In this document: positions 11,744 to 24,713 of the stretch, in pieces | Layout of the letters: each line of letters opens with the position of its first letter | Position numbering within the stretch: the stretch's first letter is position 1 | NCBI GenBank assembly: GCA_051453625.1 | Contig: JBOZIK010000001.1 | Coordinates: forward strand, 104,302,393 to 104,366,392 | DNA length: 64,000 nt | Direction of reading: 5' to 3' | Source of the DNA: Welwitschia mirabilis | Lineage: Eukaryota; Gnetophyta; Gnetopsida; Welwitschiales | The notes under the pieces: model-generated | Database searches by the model: none | The model's input: the letters and a program-made list of their open reading frames with translations, nothing else | Told to the model about the DNA's origin: nothing | Position numbers and translations under genes: made by a program

Positions 11744-12283
11744 TACTAAGAAATGTGCCAAAAGTTTGATTGAAAACAATAATAATAATGAAATTAAAGA
11801 GAACAAAGACAAAAAAATTTACATGATTTAGCCAATGTCGCCTATGTCCATGAGAAAGAAAAGAGCAATTAATAATATTATGTGGAGAGAGTACAAACTG
11901 AGAGTCTCACAATAGTGGAACCATAGCTCTCACAAAACAAACTAGGCATAACNNNNNNNNNNNNNNNNNNNNNNNNNNNNNNNNNNNNNNNNNNNNNNNN
12001 NNNNNNNNNNNNNNNNNNNNNNNNNNNNNNNNNNNNNNNNNNNNNNNNNNNNGCAATTAATAATATTATGTGGAGAGAGTACAAACTAAGAGTCTCACAA
12101 TAGCAAAACCATAGCTCTCAAAGAATAAATTGGGCATATTTTATTAATATTCAAGATAACATATATATATCCATAATAATAAAACAACTATCATTTCTTG
12201 ATACTAGTGGAGGTTTGCAGAGCTAGTTCCTCCACTAAACCTTTACTAATGAAATGCACCAAGAATTTGAGGCAACATCAATA
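11744..12283 (-). repeat. LTR (5' LTR) of the Tnt1-like element, with duplicated segment
   Basis: Matches the LTR at 5754-6117 from (T)ACTAAGAAATGTGCC to GGCAACATCAATA. It is longer because the stretch gcaattaataatatt...gctctca occurs twice (about 11859-11940 and 12053-12120), on either side of a 100-N gap. The next bases (GCTTC) are the probable target duplication, after which the Tat-like LTR resumes. Confidence 0.85.
11953..12052. other. assembly gap, 100 N, duplicated flanks
   Basis: A fixed-size N run. About 80 bases before it are repeated, with a few differences, directly after it. This suggests two overlapping contig ends that were not merged, or an unresolved tandem repeat. Confidence 0.95.
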
Positions 12284-13155
12284 GCTTCCATGTTAATTAT
12301 TAACATTAGTTTCTCAGTATGGCTATCTAGCTGTGCTTTGAAGACCATCTACTGCTATTGTGCATAGATTAAATCCACAACCATATGTTTGGACATCAAA
12401 CATAGAACATGAATTCCAGACATATCAGGAGCCATCTATGCCTATTTTTGTTAGAAACAACTGAATGAAATTGGCATAGTCAAAATCATGATACAGATAG
12501 GTCTTTGAAGCTATATATCAACCATGGCCTTTAGCTTCATTAATAGAATAGCCAAAACTTCGTTTGGTGTGGTAGACTACTATAGCTTATTAACTAAAGC
12601 AACAATAAATGACTCAACTCTAATATCTAAGGCCTATATCATAAATGATATCTTATTTCTATAATGTATGATCTTTTCCATGTTCAAATGATCAACCAAT
12701 CTCTTAATGTTGAAGATTTTACTTTTAGAGAATAATTTCATTTTGTTGAAAGAAGCTTTTGCACTTATGCCATGGATAGATTTCCACTTGCCATTGCACA
12801 GTTGAAATTGCATCTAAATGAGATCATTACCTATGTCCATTAAGATGGTGCTCCTTTGAGCATACCGAAATCACGATTCATGACATAGATATTATGTTGT
12901 GAATAGTGAAAAGGCATTAAGTAGACTATGTACAAAATAACTGTAGCTTACAATGACAAAATACATGTTCAGCCTTCTAATCTCAAGAACCTTCTCTTCT
13001 CGATGTAACACTTGAAAAGCTCTTCATTAAAAGACCTATGAGATGGGTTCTATGATAAGGGTAGAATTTGAGTAAAGGATATCAAATAGGATTCTATATT
13101 TATGATTGAGGTAACTTACATCTAGTCCCTCATTGGTAAACCTATCTACATGATT

Positions 13156-14830
13156 ATTCCTTCTTAATATTACTAGTCCCTTTCTATAGATTCCCTAGCA
13201 ACATAAAAAGATTAGGTAAAAATAGACAAGATTGATTTATCTATTTCTAAAAACCAACATATCAATGTCTATTAGTATGAATCATAAAATTATTTGATGT
13301 CATAAATGTATGATTTAATGTTAGATAATACAAAGTATCATGTAGTAAGGGTAGTGATTATGATAATGTCTAAGGTCATCCTATAAAGGATCCATATAAT
13401 GTCAAGACTATAACTCAACCTAATCATCAACTATAACAGTGTGTGATACCTTACTAATAAACCATCCAATAATCAATATGTTTTGAATGCTTACAAAGTT
13501 GTTACTTTTGGAGACATCAAAGGCCAAGTCAATGGAATTATTAAAAAATGTCATCCATCATGATGAGCAGAGTGTAACCACTACCAAGAGTATAAGGTTC
13601 TACAAGCTAAAGCTAGATCATCACTAACTGACACTTTAGTGGAGTTTTCATAGATACCATATTACACTATTAAAGGCCCCTCTTAGGAACATTTGCCTTA
13701 GTGCACTTGTAGTAGGATATTATGATTTTTTCCTCCTTTTTTTTGGTGTATAATATTGATATTTTACTTATTAACTTGAATTTTCTTTTTTATTTTTGAA
13801 AATATTAATTAATTATTAGGATGATAAATTATAAGACTTACAATGGAGGATAAGCATTAGATTTAACATAACTAATACTAAGAGAAAATAACATAAGACA
13901 TAGGAAGTCATAGATATGTGAATGTCTTAAGATTGGGTATAGTCTAATTTTACCATCATAAATGCCCAAAAATAGGAAGCCTACTTTCGTAAAGACTTAA
14001 ATGCAATTTAACATAGGACTAAACAAATAGAAATTCAAATAAGAAAATAATTTAATTAAGAAACCCTACTAATAAGTCATTTAAATAAAGGTGAAGAGAA
14101 GACTCATCTCTCGATCAAGAGGATCTTCCTACTCAATTGCTTCTATCATGTTAAGAGTACGGTGGTAATTATTGATGTAATCTCAATTGTCATTCATTGA
14201 TCTTAAGTTTTTTTTAGCATCTAAATTAGAAACCTCAATGAAGTCATTCAAAATGCACTTCTCTATGAGATAAGTACTTATCCACCTGAAAGTTAACTCA
14301 TTATAAGTATGTACTCAAGAATTATGCAATACAAGAAAATAAAAGAATTCAAGACAAATATCAATAATAGAATTAAGGAGAAATAAACCATGAAGAGAAG
14401 GAAAATGCAAATGGATGATGAAAACTAAGTGATAACTTGTTGAATATGGAATGGATGAGGTGAAATATGCTATTATCAAATAGAACGATGAGTGTATTAC
14501 AAGAGAAGGTAATATAAAAAGGCTTGCTTAAAGGTGTAAGTTATAGTAGAGGTAGGATCAGACATGTTATAGAATGGGTCAATGTGGTATATGTTATCAT
14601 CATCATCTTTTATGAATGAAGCCTTATGAAGTGGGATGTCAATTACAGAAATATTAGGATGATAAGGAATAAGAAAACCCTACTATATACACCTGATGCA
14701 CTACTTTGTCCATGTTGTACATGAAGGTTAGTAGCATACATCCATTTTATGATTAATGAATGTGCTTGATCATGATCTGTGAAACTTAAAAGAAAAAAAA
14801 AAGAAAAAAAAACAAACCTGAAACCTGCAT

Positions 14831-14869
<39 letters not shown>

Positions 14870-15330
14870 CCATGCTATCATGTATGAACAATGACCAAAT
14901 ATGTACTAATGTGACTTTTTTAAATAAAACTATATAAAATAATAAATGCATAAAATGAATGATTGAATAATAACTCACAAAAGAAATGGTGATATACATT
15001 TTAAATTTTTCATTGATAATATAGTCGAAGATAAAAGGAATTTTGTAATGTCCACTAAATTCTATGAAGACATAGTCTAATTGAAAATAAAATAATTGTA
15101 ATAACTTTTCCAAATTTAGCTCTTAATAAAATATTAATTTATAGTCTATACGATTATTACATTATGCAATTCATATTACCCTAAGACATATAAGGAAACT
15201 ATTCATCCTAGTCATTAAAATAAAAAGAGGAAAAATTATTACTTTATTTAAGAAAAATTCCCATTTTTATAAAGATAAAAATAAAAGGGCTTTTTAACAT
15301 CCATTTTCCATGAAGATAACAGATAATCTA
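13156..15330 (-). other. 3' untranslated part of the Tat-like element, no gene seen
   Basis: This lies between the end of integrase (24714, across the long-LTR insertion) and the left LTR. No domain is recognisable on either strand. The 156-codon minus frame at 14643-15113 is low-complexity, hydrophobic and runs through a dinucleotide repeat, so I do not call it a gene. Tat/Ogre relatives have long untranslated or extra-ORF regions at this place, which fits but does not prove the assignment. Confidence 0.4.
14834..14878. repeat. (AT)n microsatellite
   Basis: About 22 uninterrupted AT units. It follows an A-rich run (14790-14815). Confidence 0.95.
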
Positions 15331-18300
15331 TATAACTAATAAGTGTGATGCAAAATTTTAACTTACCTATAATAAGTTTCTTTATTATATATCCCACGAT
15401 AAGTCTATGAGTCCTAGCTAATGTACAAAAAAAAAAGTATAAAAATATGCTTGAATTTAAAAGAAACTAACATCCTCTTTAGATTTGGAAACATAGGGAT
15501 TCTATATTTGATCCCTTAGAGTAATGAAGTAATGTTATGAATAGTAATTAAGAAGTTAGCTAAGCTCTCCTAAAAACAGGAATGTACTTAACATATTTAT
15601 TTATTATTTATTTTTAAATTATATCTCTAGTGTATTTTCATGAGTGTTGTTACTAAGTTTCAAGAAAAATAACTGAAAAGGGACATTGTATAAACTCAAA
15701 CCAAGGACCTTCGAGATAAAGAGATTTCTCTTTAATTAAATGCATAACCACCTTGCTTCGTATGAGGACTGTATTAAGGCCAAAAAAAAAAAAAAGATGT
15801 GCAATTGTAACATGAATTAACAAGAGAACCTAGAGAAGAAAAATAAAAACACCTGCTTGCACTATAAAAATTGGGATAGAATGACACTAGGAGGGAGGAG
15901 GAGATCTATGCAGTGAAGAAGAAAAGAAAGAGTACATAGATAAATGAGTAATGTTATCTGGCTAATTCATGAAAACAAATAAGAGAGAGAGTTAAACACA
16001 TAAAGGTGTGAAAGAGTACAACTTATTTTAATGACATACATACCATACTTCCATTTACAGATGCGTTCGCATGAACTTTCTGACTAAACATTATGACTTA
16101 GTCATGGTTTAGTAATACAGAAGAGTAAGATTAATGATGAATCAGTGCTTATGTTTTAGCATGATCATAAATATTATATTCGTCCTTCTTTATATAGCAT
16201 GTGGACTATGAAGGATTTCCCTCAGGATTTTTGCTAATTGATAAGTGCATTTCTTGCTTACATAGTTCTTATGTACTTATTCAATGATGTAGATTACCTC
16301 CATTTATGCAAGATTCCCATTATGCTTTTAAATCACTTCTACCTTGAAATTAAACCTTCACTTAAACTCATTCTAGTTCTTCTATCATTTTTAGACTCCT
16401 TTATGGATATGGCATCTTATCTCCATAACAAACTAGTGCCAGAGAACATTCTCCCTTCTTCCATTTTGAAGTGCACTACCATTCTATTATTGCCCCTTTT
16501 TCACCAATTTGTAAGGGCATCAAAGAGTTGATTTCATATTTTGTATACCTCAAAAGCATAAATCTGATTGAGAAGAAAAATGGTTAATACATTACATGAC
16601 TGAAAGAAAGACCAATAATTTCATTATGCACATTCTTCTACTTAACCTAGTATCCCATGTTAAAGATATGCTCACACTATGTCATCATCTGTGAAAGGCT
16701 AAGCATTATCCAATTGTTATGTGCTTTATAAGGTGTATAGCTTGGAAAATAACACATCTTTTGATTGTGTTACATCTTTTTTTGTAATTACTTCTAATCA
16801 TTTCATTGTATCCTCCCTTTACCAATTAATACCAGTTATGGTAGAATTTCTATTTCTTTCCTTGAAGTCACTGGTAGATGTCGTTTTAATTACACCTCAT
16901 CATCTATTTTAACTTCATTACATTAAATAAAATTTTTATAGTAGTACAATCTTTAGAATGTTGAATTACTCCCTAATAATCTTGTCATATTTATATTTTG
17001 GAAGCTATGTCTCCTATGTCATTGATATCTTTTAACGATTACCATTAATTCCTTGCTCACTCTGCATGCTGCTTGAAATGATATTACTTTAGTTAACTAG
17101 TTTGTAATTCCTTATGTTGATGCATGAATTTATAAGAGCATTGACATAATGTACAAGACCACTGAATGCACATTTTAGTTTACATCTAATGGGCGAATTT
17201 TATATTAAGAAACATTTCTTTCATTTAATATCTTTCATCGCTAGCGTAACAGTTAGGAAGGAGCAAGGACAAATAGAGTGTGGATGGTTCGATTCTCCTC
17301 ATTAATACATTTTATTTTTAGGAATATTGCATTAGAGTGTAGTAGTACCCTTCTACCTAATATGTCTTAAATTAATTAATGTCTATCAAATTGCATTTTC
17401 ACATGGGCTCTTTCATCCATTTGACTTCTAGGCAATGCTCTCTTGGTTATATCAATAAATTTTACTAAGGTTTTCTTCTCATATGATATTAACTCTATCC
17501 TATATCTTACATAACATTATATCTTTTCTTAACTAAAAGAATTCCTTTAATATTTTTAATCTATATGATTAAGGACTTTGAAATAGAATGCATATAATTT
17601 AATCACGTAATGAATAGATGCTAACACATAAATTCTATATTCACCACTATATTTGACAATAAAATATTCAAGAAAACATCTAAGAAATTCATATGAAAGG
17701 AACTCAAATAGCCAAATTTCATATAATATTTCAATGAAAGATATACGTGCTTTAACATTCAATGTATTACAATACTGAGGAATTCTAGGTTCTCAATAAG
17801 TATACAAATTTCACTCCAAAAAATTTTCTCAACATAAAAATGGAAAGGATAGTCTCTTTATTTCCTTACCCTCCTCAATATTAAACTCCAATTTTACCAT
17901 CTATTTTACATAAGAAACATGGAGTGAGAACCATGAAAATTTTATAGCTCCCAATGTAATAAGGCCTTAGGTAAGTGGTTTTCCAAGCTTAAGAAAGGAT
18001 CCTTAAGAAAATCAAACGTGACTAATACCTCATACCAAATGTAATAATCTAGAAACATATTTTTAAGTCTCAATACTTCAAGAATATATAGTGATAAAAT
18101 ACCCCATCAAAAGTTCTTTAAAATACCCACTTATCTAGATGTTCATTCTTATGCTAATAAGAACCCTTCAAATGGGATAAACCTCTAAAGTTGCATGTCA
18201 TGCACAACTAGACAGGTTACAAACATTACTTGCTTACTCTAGCGACTCATTCCCATGGCTAATGAGAGCCTTTTAGGTGGTCCATCCCTTGAATCTACAT

Positions 18301-19166
18301 GGTTTAATCACTAGGAAGTTTTTAAAAATATAATGATCAAGATATTACATACATAAGAAGAGACTCACAAGATCAAGTAAGAAAAATCAATGAAACATGC
18401 AAGAAATGAATGAAAGTTCATAAACCATACTAAAAAGGAATCGAAGGATTAAAACTAATATAAGAAAGAATGCAGATCATAATGCCATATAAGAAAGGAA
18501 TCCAAGATTCATAAATCATGCAAGGAAAAAAATCAAAGAATCATAAGGCCATACTTGAATTGAAATGAAGATTCGAGAACTTCCAAAGATTCCAAAGCTC
18601 AAAGGCTTGAAGGCTTATCCAAGATGTAAGGTTTAGTAGCAAAGGCTTCTTAATAAATAAAATGAAAGAGTAGAGAATGGTATTATTTATAGTTGACAGT
18701 ATGAAATGAAAAGGGTCCCAAAAATATAAAAATATAACATTATAAAGGAGGGTGATCAAGATGGCAAAAGTTGGTAAAGATTCCATAACCCCCATTATTC
18801 AATTCCTTTTCTGGCCACTGGGTGCATTAATATCATAACAATAAATAGTAATGCTCATCATGTAATTATTACAATAATGAGTAAGTTCCAAAAATTACAT
18901 TTAAAGTAGTTTTTAATTTAAATAAATATAAGTGTCATAGTTACAAAACTTTAACCATGAGAATCATAATTAATCATAAGAATTTTCAATTGAAGGCAAT
19001 ATTATGACTCTTGTAAAATGTGAGAATTATTGCATAAAAATTTTTACAATAAAAATTACTTCAATGAAAACTAGAAAATAAATACATGCAATAATTAAAC
19101 TACCTTAAAGTTTTATAACATTAAGAATTATTTGAAGTATTAGACCTTAAAGGTCTGGACATGACA
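15331..19166 (-). repeat. left copy of the 3.8 kb LTR-like repeat
   Basis: Matches 20883-24713 throughout, for example gtgatgcaaaatttt (15345/20891), tgaccaaatttgat-type segments, cttcattagcaaagg (18630/24180) and gtctggacat-aca at the end. Divergence is large, dominated by transitions plus small indels, so the insertion is old. An open frame at 16238-16531 has a counterpart at 21801-22046 only because the repeats match; it is not a gene. The left edge is uncertain by about 15 bp. Confidence 0.75.
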
Positions 19167-20339
19167 CCTCTGCTTCTTGATCATAACCTTACTCATGGAA
19201 AAGTAGCAACTTATGTTCTCACATATGGATTTGGTAATATAAGCATGATATATTTGTACTATATTAGAAAGGTGTATTATGGTGTTCTACTCTATCTACA
19301 TAAATATATATTAAATGACTATAGCTCTCTTCTTAATTGAAGTCATCCTTTACTTAGCCCTAGTTGTCTGATACCCCAAAAGGATAACATGCTAATCCAT
19401 CTAAGAAAATCTACCACTGAGTTACTATTCTAATCCTTCGAAGAGAATAGTCATCTACTATAAAAGAATACTTTTAGCCACTATACTACTAGTATGAAAA
19501 TGAACTCTATGTAATTGAGTTTACTTTAGCTCATTAGGATCTAGATACTCATTGTTGCGGTGTGAATTTATGCAATCTTTTACACCTTGATTTAAATCTT
19601 ATTAATTACAAATAAAATGCACAAATATAGCATGCTAGTATAGTCGGGAGTGATCTGAATGTCGTAATTTTGTCGAAGGTCAATAGTATGGATAATAAAG
19701 AGTTAGTTTCAAGAAATAAATATGTAACTATAATCTACTGAAATAAAACTGCAATGCATGAAATCAAAATAACGATGCAAAACTAGTCTATGAAAAGAAA
19801 TAATGATGCACCTAATTTAATCAAGCTCAATCATGACAAAGGCTACCCTCATAATCTATATAATCAAAGAAACCTGTTATGAATCTTAAACAACATAAAC
19901 TATGAGGGATAAGTCTTGCAAATATTGAACAAAAAGGACAATTCATATTAAAAGCATAAAAGGCATCTGTATTACAAAGTAGTCATTCCTCAATAGAGGA
20001 TACACCGTCCAACACCAAGGTAACGTCTCTCTGGATTACAAGATGGTTCTCCGGTCCCAAGATCTCCTGTCACGAGAAAGTNNNNNNNNNNNNNNNNNNN
20101 NNNNNNNNNNNNNNNNNNNNNNNNNNNNNNNNNNNNNNNNNNNNNNNNNNNNNNNNNNNNNNNNNNNNNNNNNNNNNNNNNGTTGGTAAAAAAGAAATAA
20201 TTTTGCAACTTCATTCTTAACTAGTTATTTTATAAAAATGAAAATGTTAATACCTACTATTCAAATACTAAGGTCTCTTTACTTGGAATTGAGGCATAAA
20301 TATTTCTTATATCCATTGATTTCTTTTTACCAGTTCTAT
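19167..20339. other. centre of the long-LTR element, no coding domain
   Basis: No protein domain is visible. 19167-19560 is ordinary AT-rich sequence. From about 19560 to 20081 the text changes: it keeps CpGs (gtatagtcggg, aatgtcgtaat, acaccgtcc, aacgtctctc, ctccggtcc, tcacgag) and runs into an N gap. It may be a younger inserted fragment or a misjoined contig end. Confidence 0.5.
20082..20181. other. assembly gap, 100 N
   Basis: Fixed-size N run in the centre of the long-LTR element. The sequence left of it is clearly less deaminated than the sequence right of it. Confidence 0.95.
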
Positions 20340-20835
20340 TTATAACATAGTGAGGACTTTCACAATTATAGAATTTTATTCTTTTAGAATCTTTAGTTTC
20401 ATTCTCTAAGTGATAGAGGTCCTAGGCCTATCTTCAAGCTCGTTCTTATTCTTGTTTTGCATTGCATTAATCCTAGAGACTTCATCCTTGTCATCATTTT
20501 ACTTTAAATCATTATTTCTAAAGAATGACTTCTTTCTCTCTTGAAATTTTCCTCTTTCTTAAAAGATTATTTTTTTCCCCTAAATTTTTTATCCTTATTT
20601 AAATACTCTTCACATATCCTTGTCTTCTCTAAATCTTCTATAAGTGATCTTGGTTGAAATAATTTTACTTACCTTAGAATAGTGGGATGTAAATCAGATA
20701 CTAACCTTTTAACTTTTACTTCTTTACTACTTGTTAGCTCAAGAATATATCTCAAAAGTTTCATAAATTTATGCTTATATTGTGCTATTATCATAGAACC
20801 TTGTTTAAACTTGTATAATTAGCTAAGTCAAATTT
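20340..20835 (-). pseudogene. Ty3/gypsy gag, C-terminal half
   Basis: On the minus strand: FKQGSMIIAQYKHKFMKLL, RYILEL, VKRLVSDLHPTIL, then a basic stretch FRGKK, FKKEENFKRERS, and a knuckle-like FYNCESPHYVINR near 20345-20385. This is the order of retrotransposon gag (QG..V..Y...F..L.R..P, later CCHC). The N-terminal half is missing; the long LTR begins about 50 bp upstream. Stops are present. The match to the gag fragment at 61.8-62.2 kb suggests the same chromovirus-like branch. Confidence 0.75.
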
Positions 20836-20870
20836 TAATTTAGCTATGTTTAAAAGTTTCATAAATTTAT

Positions 20871-20882
20871 GCTCATATAACT
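20871..20882 (-). other. possible decayed Met-tRNA primer site
   Basis: The minus-strand sequence AGTTATATGAGC followed by ATAAATTTA resembles TGGTATCAGAGC followed by ATAGGTTTA of long-LTR chromoviruses, with mostly C/T and G/A changes. It lies directly left of the right LTR copy, where a minus-strand primer site belongs. Because part of this sequence is also found left of the other copy, the LTR edge or this call may be off. Confidence 0.35.
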
Positions 20883-23800
20883 AACAAGTGTGATGCAAAA
20901 TTTTAATTTAGCTATATCTTGATTCTTTATCATAGTATCCTATGATAATACTATGAGACTTAGCTAAGTACACAAAAAAAATGTATAAACATATGCTTGA
21001 ATTTAAAAGCACTTAACATCCCCTAAAGATTTAAAAACATAAGTATTCTATGTTTGATCCCCAAGGGTAATGAAGTAATGTCGTGAATGCTAATTGAAAA
21101 ATTAGCTAAGCTATCCCAAAGACATAAATTTACTTGAAATATTTATTTATCATTTATTTTTTAATTGATGATATTTCTAGTCTATTTTTATGAGTACTAT
21201 TACTGCGTTTTTCAAGAAAAATAACTAATTTAGGGCATTGTATAAACTTTAACCTAGGGCCTTTAGGACAAAGGCATTTCTCATTAACCAATTATACTAC
21301 TACCTTAATTTGTATGAGGATTGTATTAAGGTTGGAAAGTGGAGATGTGTAATTGTAATATGAATTAATGAAAGAACTAGAGAAGAAAAAGGATAACACC
21401 CACTTCACCTATAATGACTACTTGCATTATGAATAATAAGGCTAGATGACACTAGAAGGAAGAAGGATATCTACACAATGAAGAAGAAAGGAAAGAGTAC
21501 ACAGATAAATGAGTAGCGTCATTTGGTTAATCCATGAAAATGCACAAGAGAGACAGGTAAAGCATGAAGGTTTGAAAGAGTACAACTTATTTTAATGGCA
21601 TACATACTATAATTTAATTTACAAATGTATTAGCATGAAATTTCTAATTAAATGTTATGATTGGTTAGGGTTTGGTAATAGAGAAGAGTGAGATCAATGA
21701 TGTCTCTGTGCTTACATTTTAGCATCATCATAAATATTATGTTCTCTCTCCTTTATATGACATATTAACTATGAAGGATTACCCTCAAGATTTTTGGTAA
21801 TTGATGAGTGCATTTCTTGCTTGCTTAGTTCTTATTCACTTATTCAATGGTGCATATTACCTCCATTTATGCAAGATTTTCATCATGCTTTCACAACCCT
21901 TCTACCTTGTGGTTAAACTTTCACTCATGCATACTTTAGTTGTTCTACCATTTTTAGAATCCTTTATGGATCAACTCCAACATATACCATTGCCAGATAC
22001 CACTTCCCCTTATTCTATTTTAAAGCATACTATCATTCTATTATGATCCTTCTTTCACTTCTCTATAAGGGCATTGGTGAGTTGATTCCATCTTTTATAT
22101 ACCTTAAAGGCAAAAATCTAATTAAGGAGTAAAATGGCTAATACATTACATGATACTACACAAATTCTTCTGCTTAATCTAATACCTCATGCTCAGTATA
22201 TACTCATATTACACATCATCCACATAATGCTAAGCATTATCTAGTTATTATGCATTTTAGAAGATGTTTGACTTGGAAAATGACACACTTATTAATTACA
22301 TTGCATCTTCGTTTGTGATATATTCTAATGATTTTACTATATCCTCTCTTTACCAATTAATCCTTGTTATTTTATAATTTCTATTTCTTTCCTTAGATTT
22401 AGTGGTAGATATCATTCCAATTGCATCTGATCATCTATTTCAAATTCATTGCATTAAATAAAATTTTTTAGTAGTACAATCATCAAATTCTTGAAATAGT
22501 TCCTAATAATCTTCTTATATTTATATTTTGAAAGTTAAATATCCTATGTTATTAATATCTTTCAATGATTATTATTAATTTTTCACTCACTTTACATGCT
22601 ACTTGAAATGTTATTGCTTAAGTCAACTAGCTTGCAATTCCTTACATTGATGAACGAAGTCATGAGAGCATTAAAACAATGCACAAGATCATTGAATGCA
22701 TGTTTTAGTTTGTATATAATAGATGAATCTTATATTAAGAAGTATTTCTTTCATTTAATGTCTTCCATTGCTGGTGTAATAGTTAGGGAGAAGTAAGGAC
22801 AAATAAAGGTTGGATGGTTCAATTCTCCCTACTAATATGTTTTCTCCTTAAGGATATTATGTTGAGTGTAGTGGTATCCTTCTACCTAATATGCATTAAA
22901 TTAATTAATTCTCATTAAATCACATTTTTTTTCCATGTGTGCCCTCTCATCCATCTGACTTTTAGGCAATGCTCTGCTCATTATATAAATAAATTCCACG
23001 AAGGCTTTCTTCTCATATAATATGATCTCTACCCTATGTCTTACATAACATTGCAACTTTTCTCAATTAGAAGAATTCCTTTAAGATTTTTAATCTATTT
23101 AGTTAATGACTTTGAAATAGAATGCATATAATTTGATCACCTAATAAATGGATGTTAACACATGAATTCTATGTCCATCACAATATTTGATAATAAAACT
23201 TTCAAGAAAACTTTCAACGAATGCATATGAAAGGAAAGAAAATAGCCAAATTTCATATAATATTTCAAAGAAAAATATACATGATTCAACATTTAATGCA
23301 TTACAATATTAAGGAATTCTAAATTCTCAACAGGCATACAAATTTTAATCCAAATAATTTTCTCAACATAAAACTAGAAAGGATAGTTTCTTCACTTCCT
23401 TGTCCTCCTTGAAATTGAACTCCAGTTGTACTATTTGTTTTACACAAGAAATATGGAGTGAGAATAGTGAAAACCAAATAGCTCCCAGCATGGTCCATGG
23501 CAAGGCCTTGGGTAAGGGGTTTTTCAAGCTTAAGGAGGAATCCTCAAGAAAATCAAATGTGACCGATACCTCATACTAGATGCAATAATCTAGAAACACA
23601 TTTTCAAGTCTCAATACTCCAAGAATATACAATGATAAAATTATTTATCAAAAGGGTGTTAAAAATACCCACTTATCTAGAGGTTCATTTCTATAGCTAA
23701 TAAGAACCCTATAGATGGGACAAACCCTCTGAAACTATATGTCATGCATAATTAGATGGTCATAAATATTACCCTTATCACTTTAATAGTTCACTCCCAT

Positions 23801-24713
23801 GGTCAATCGGATTCCTTTAAGTGGCCCAATTCCTAAACCTACATAGTTTAATTACTTAGCAAGTTTTTAAAAATAGAATTACTATTACATTACATGCATA
23901 AGAAAAAACTCATAAGATGAAGCAATACAAATCCATGAAACATGCAAGAAATAAATGAAAGTTCATAAACCATACCAAAAATGAATTGAAAAAACAAAAA
24001 TCATACACGAAAATAATAAAGACCATAACATCATATAAGAAAGGAATCAAAGATTCATAAACCATAGAAGAAAAGAATCAAAGAACCATAAAACCATACT
24101 TGAATTAAAACAAATATTCAAGAACTTCCAAAGATTATAAGACTCAAAGGTTCAAAGGTTTATCTAAGCTCTAAGGTTCATTAGCAAAGGCTTCTTAAGA
24201 CATGAAATGGAAGAAGAGAGAAGGACCTTATTTATAGCTAAGGGTGTGAAATGCAAAGAATACAAGAATATAAAATGATACCATCATAAAGGAGGGTGAT
24301 CAAGGTAAAAAAAAAAAGTTGATAAAGATTATGTAACCCTATTATTCAATTTCTTTTGAGGCAAATAAAAACATTAATATCATAACAATAAAGAGTAATG
24401 CTTATAATACAATTATTACAATAACAAGTAATTTTCAAAAATCACATTTAAACTATTTTTTAGTTTAAATAGAGATAAGTGCAATAGTTACAAAAATATA
24501 ACCATAAGAATGATAATTAATCATAATAATTTTTAACAAAGGCAATATTATGATTCCTACAAAATGTGAGGAGTTATTGCATAAAAATTTTTACAATAAA
24601 AATTGCTCCACTAGAAACTAGAAAATAAATACATGTACTAATTAAACTAGCTTAAGGTTTTATAGCATTAAGAATTATTTAAAATCTTAGACCTTGAAGA
24701 TCTGGACATAACA
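20883..24713 (-). repeat. right copy of the 3.8 kb LTR-like repeat
   Basis: Partner of 15331-19166. It starts just right of the primer-site-like sequence and ends TCTGGACATAACA. The next bases resume the Tat-like integrase C-terminus, which marks the insertion edge. Open frames inside (21801-22046, 22596-22796) are chance. Confidence 0.75.

Larger units (their letters stand above)
5754..12283 (-). mobile_element. Tnt1/Tork-like Ty1/copia element, dead, with two large gaps
   Basis: This is a full-length minus-strand copia. Both LTRs, a Met-tRNA primer site and a TGGAGATT polypurine tract are visible. The coding order on the minus strand from right to left is gag, protease/GAG-pre-integrase, integrase, RT, RNase H, the copia order. 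It lies in the left Tat-like LTR; the uninterrupted sequence is at 35440-35455. Flanks 5749-5753 (GCCCC) and 12284-12288 (GCTTC) look like a 5-bp target duplication with two C-to-T changes. Every domain has stops or frameshifts. Three N runs (935, 942, 100) fall inside, so the 6.53 kb length is not reliable; Tnt1 relatives are near 5.3 kb. Confidence 0.9.
2783..13155 (-). repeat. left (3') LTR of the Tat-like element, split by a copia
   Basis: The sequence from TGTTACGATGG at 2783 to CTACA at about 13155 matches 31376-41155 after removing the copia at 5754-12283. Matching anchors include 2800/31395 (cttatttattgtcttt), 4360/34005 (gatgccagatgg), 5700/35385 (aatgctttgatc / aatgccctaatc) and 12990/40985 (gagaaccttctcttct). 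Most differences are C/T or G/A, as expected from cytosine deamination. On the minus strand the base run right of the LTR end is purine-rich (attaagaaggaataa), a possible polypurine tract. The family's LTRs can exceed 4 kb, so the ~3.8 kb length is acceptable. Confidence 0.55.
15331..24713 (-). mobile_element. long-LTR Ty3/gypsy-type element with gag remnant only
   Basis: Two direct copies of a ~3.83 kb sequence (15331-19166 and 20883-24713) flank a ~1.7 kb centre. Each copy ends in ACA (GGACATGACA / GGACATAACA). The centre carries a minus-strand gypsy gag remnant with zinc-knuckle-like end and no protease, RT or integrase. This fits a non-autonomous TR-GAG/LARD-like element of long-LTR chromovirus type. 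It sits at the C-terminal end of the Tat-like integrase. Bases flanking it, AATCT (left) and AATTT (right), could be a decayed target duplication. A deleted autonomous element is the alternative, and a 100-N gap lies in the centre. Confidence 0.65.

Noticed and set aside
14643-15113. 156-codon minus frame with many hydrophobic residues
   Set aside because: It runs through an (AT)n array and poly-A/T tracts; composition explains the apparent membrane segments.
16238-16531. Frame conserved at 21801-22046, suggesting a gene pair
   Set aside because: Both lie in the two copies of a 3.8 kb LTR-like repeat; the similarity is no higher than in the non-coding repeat around them and the frames end at different points.
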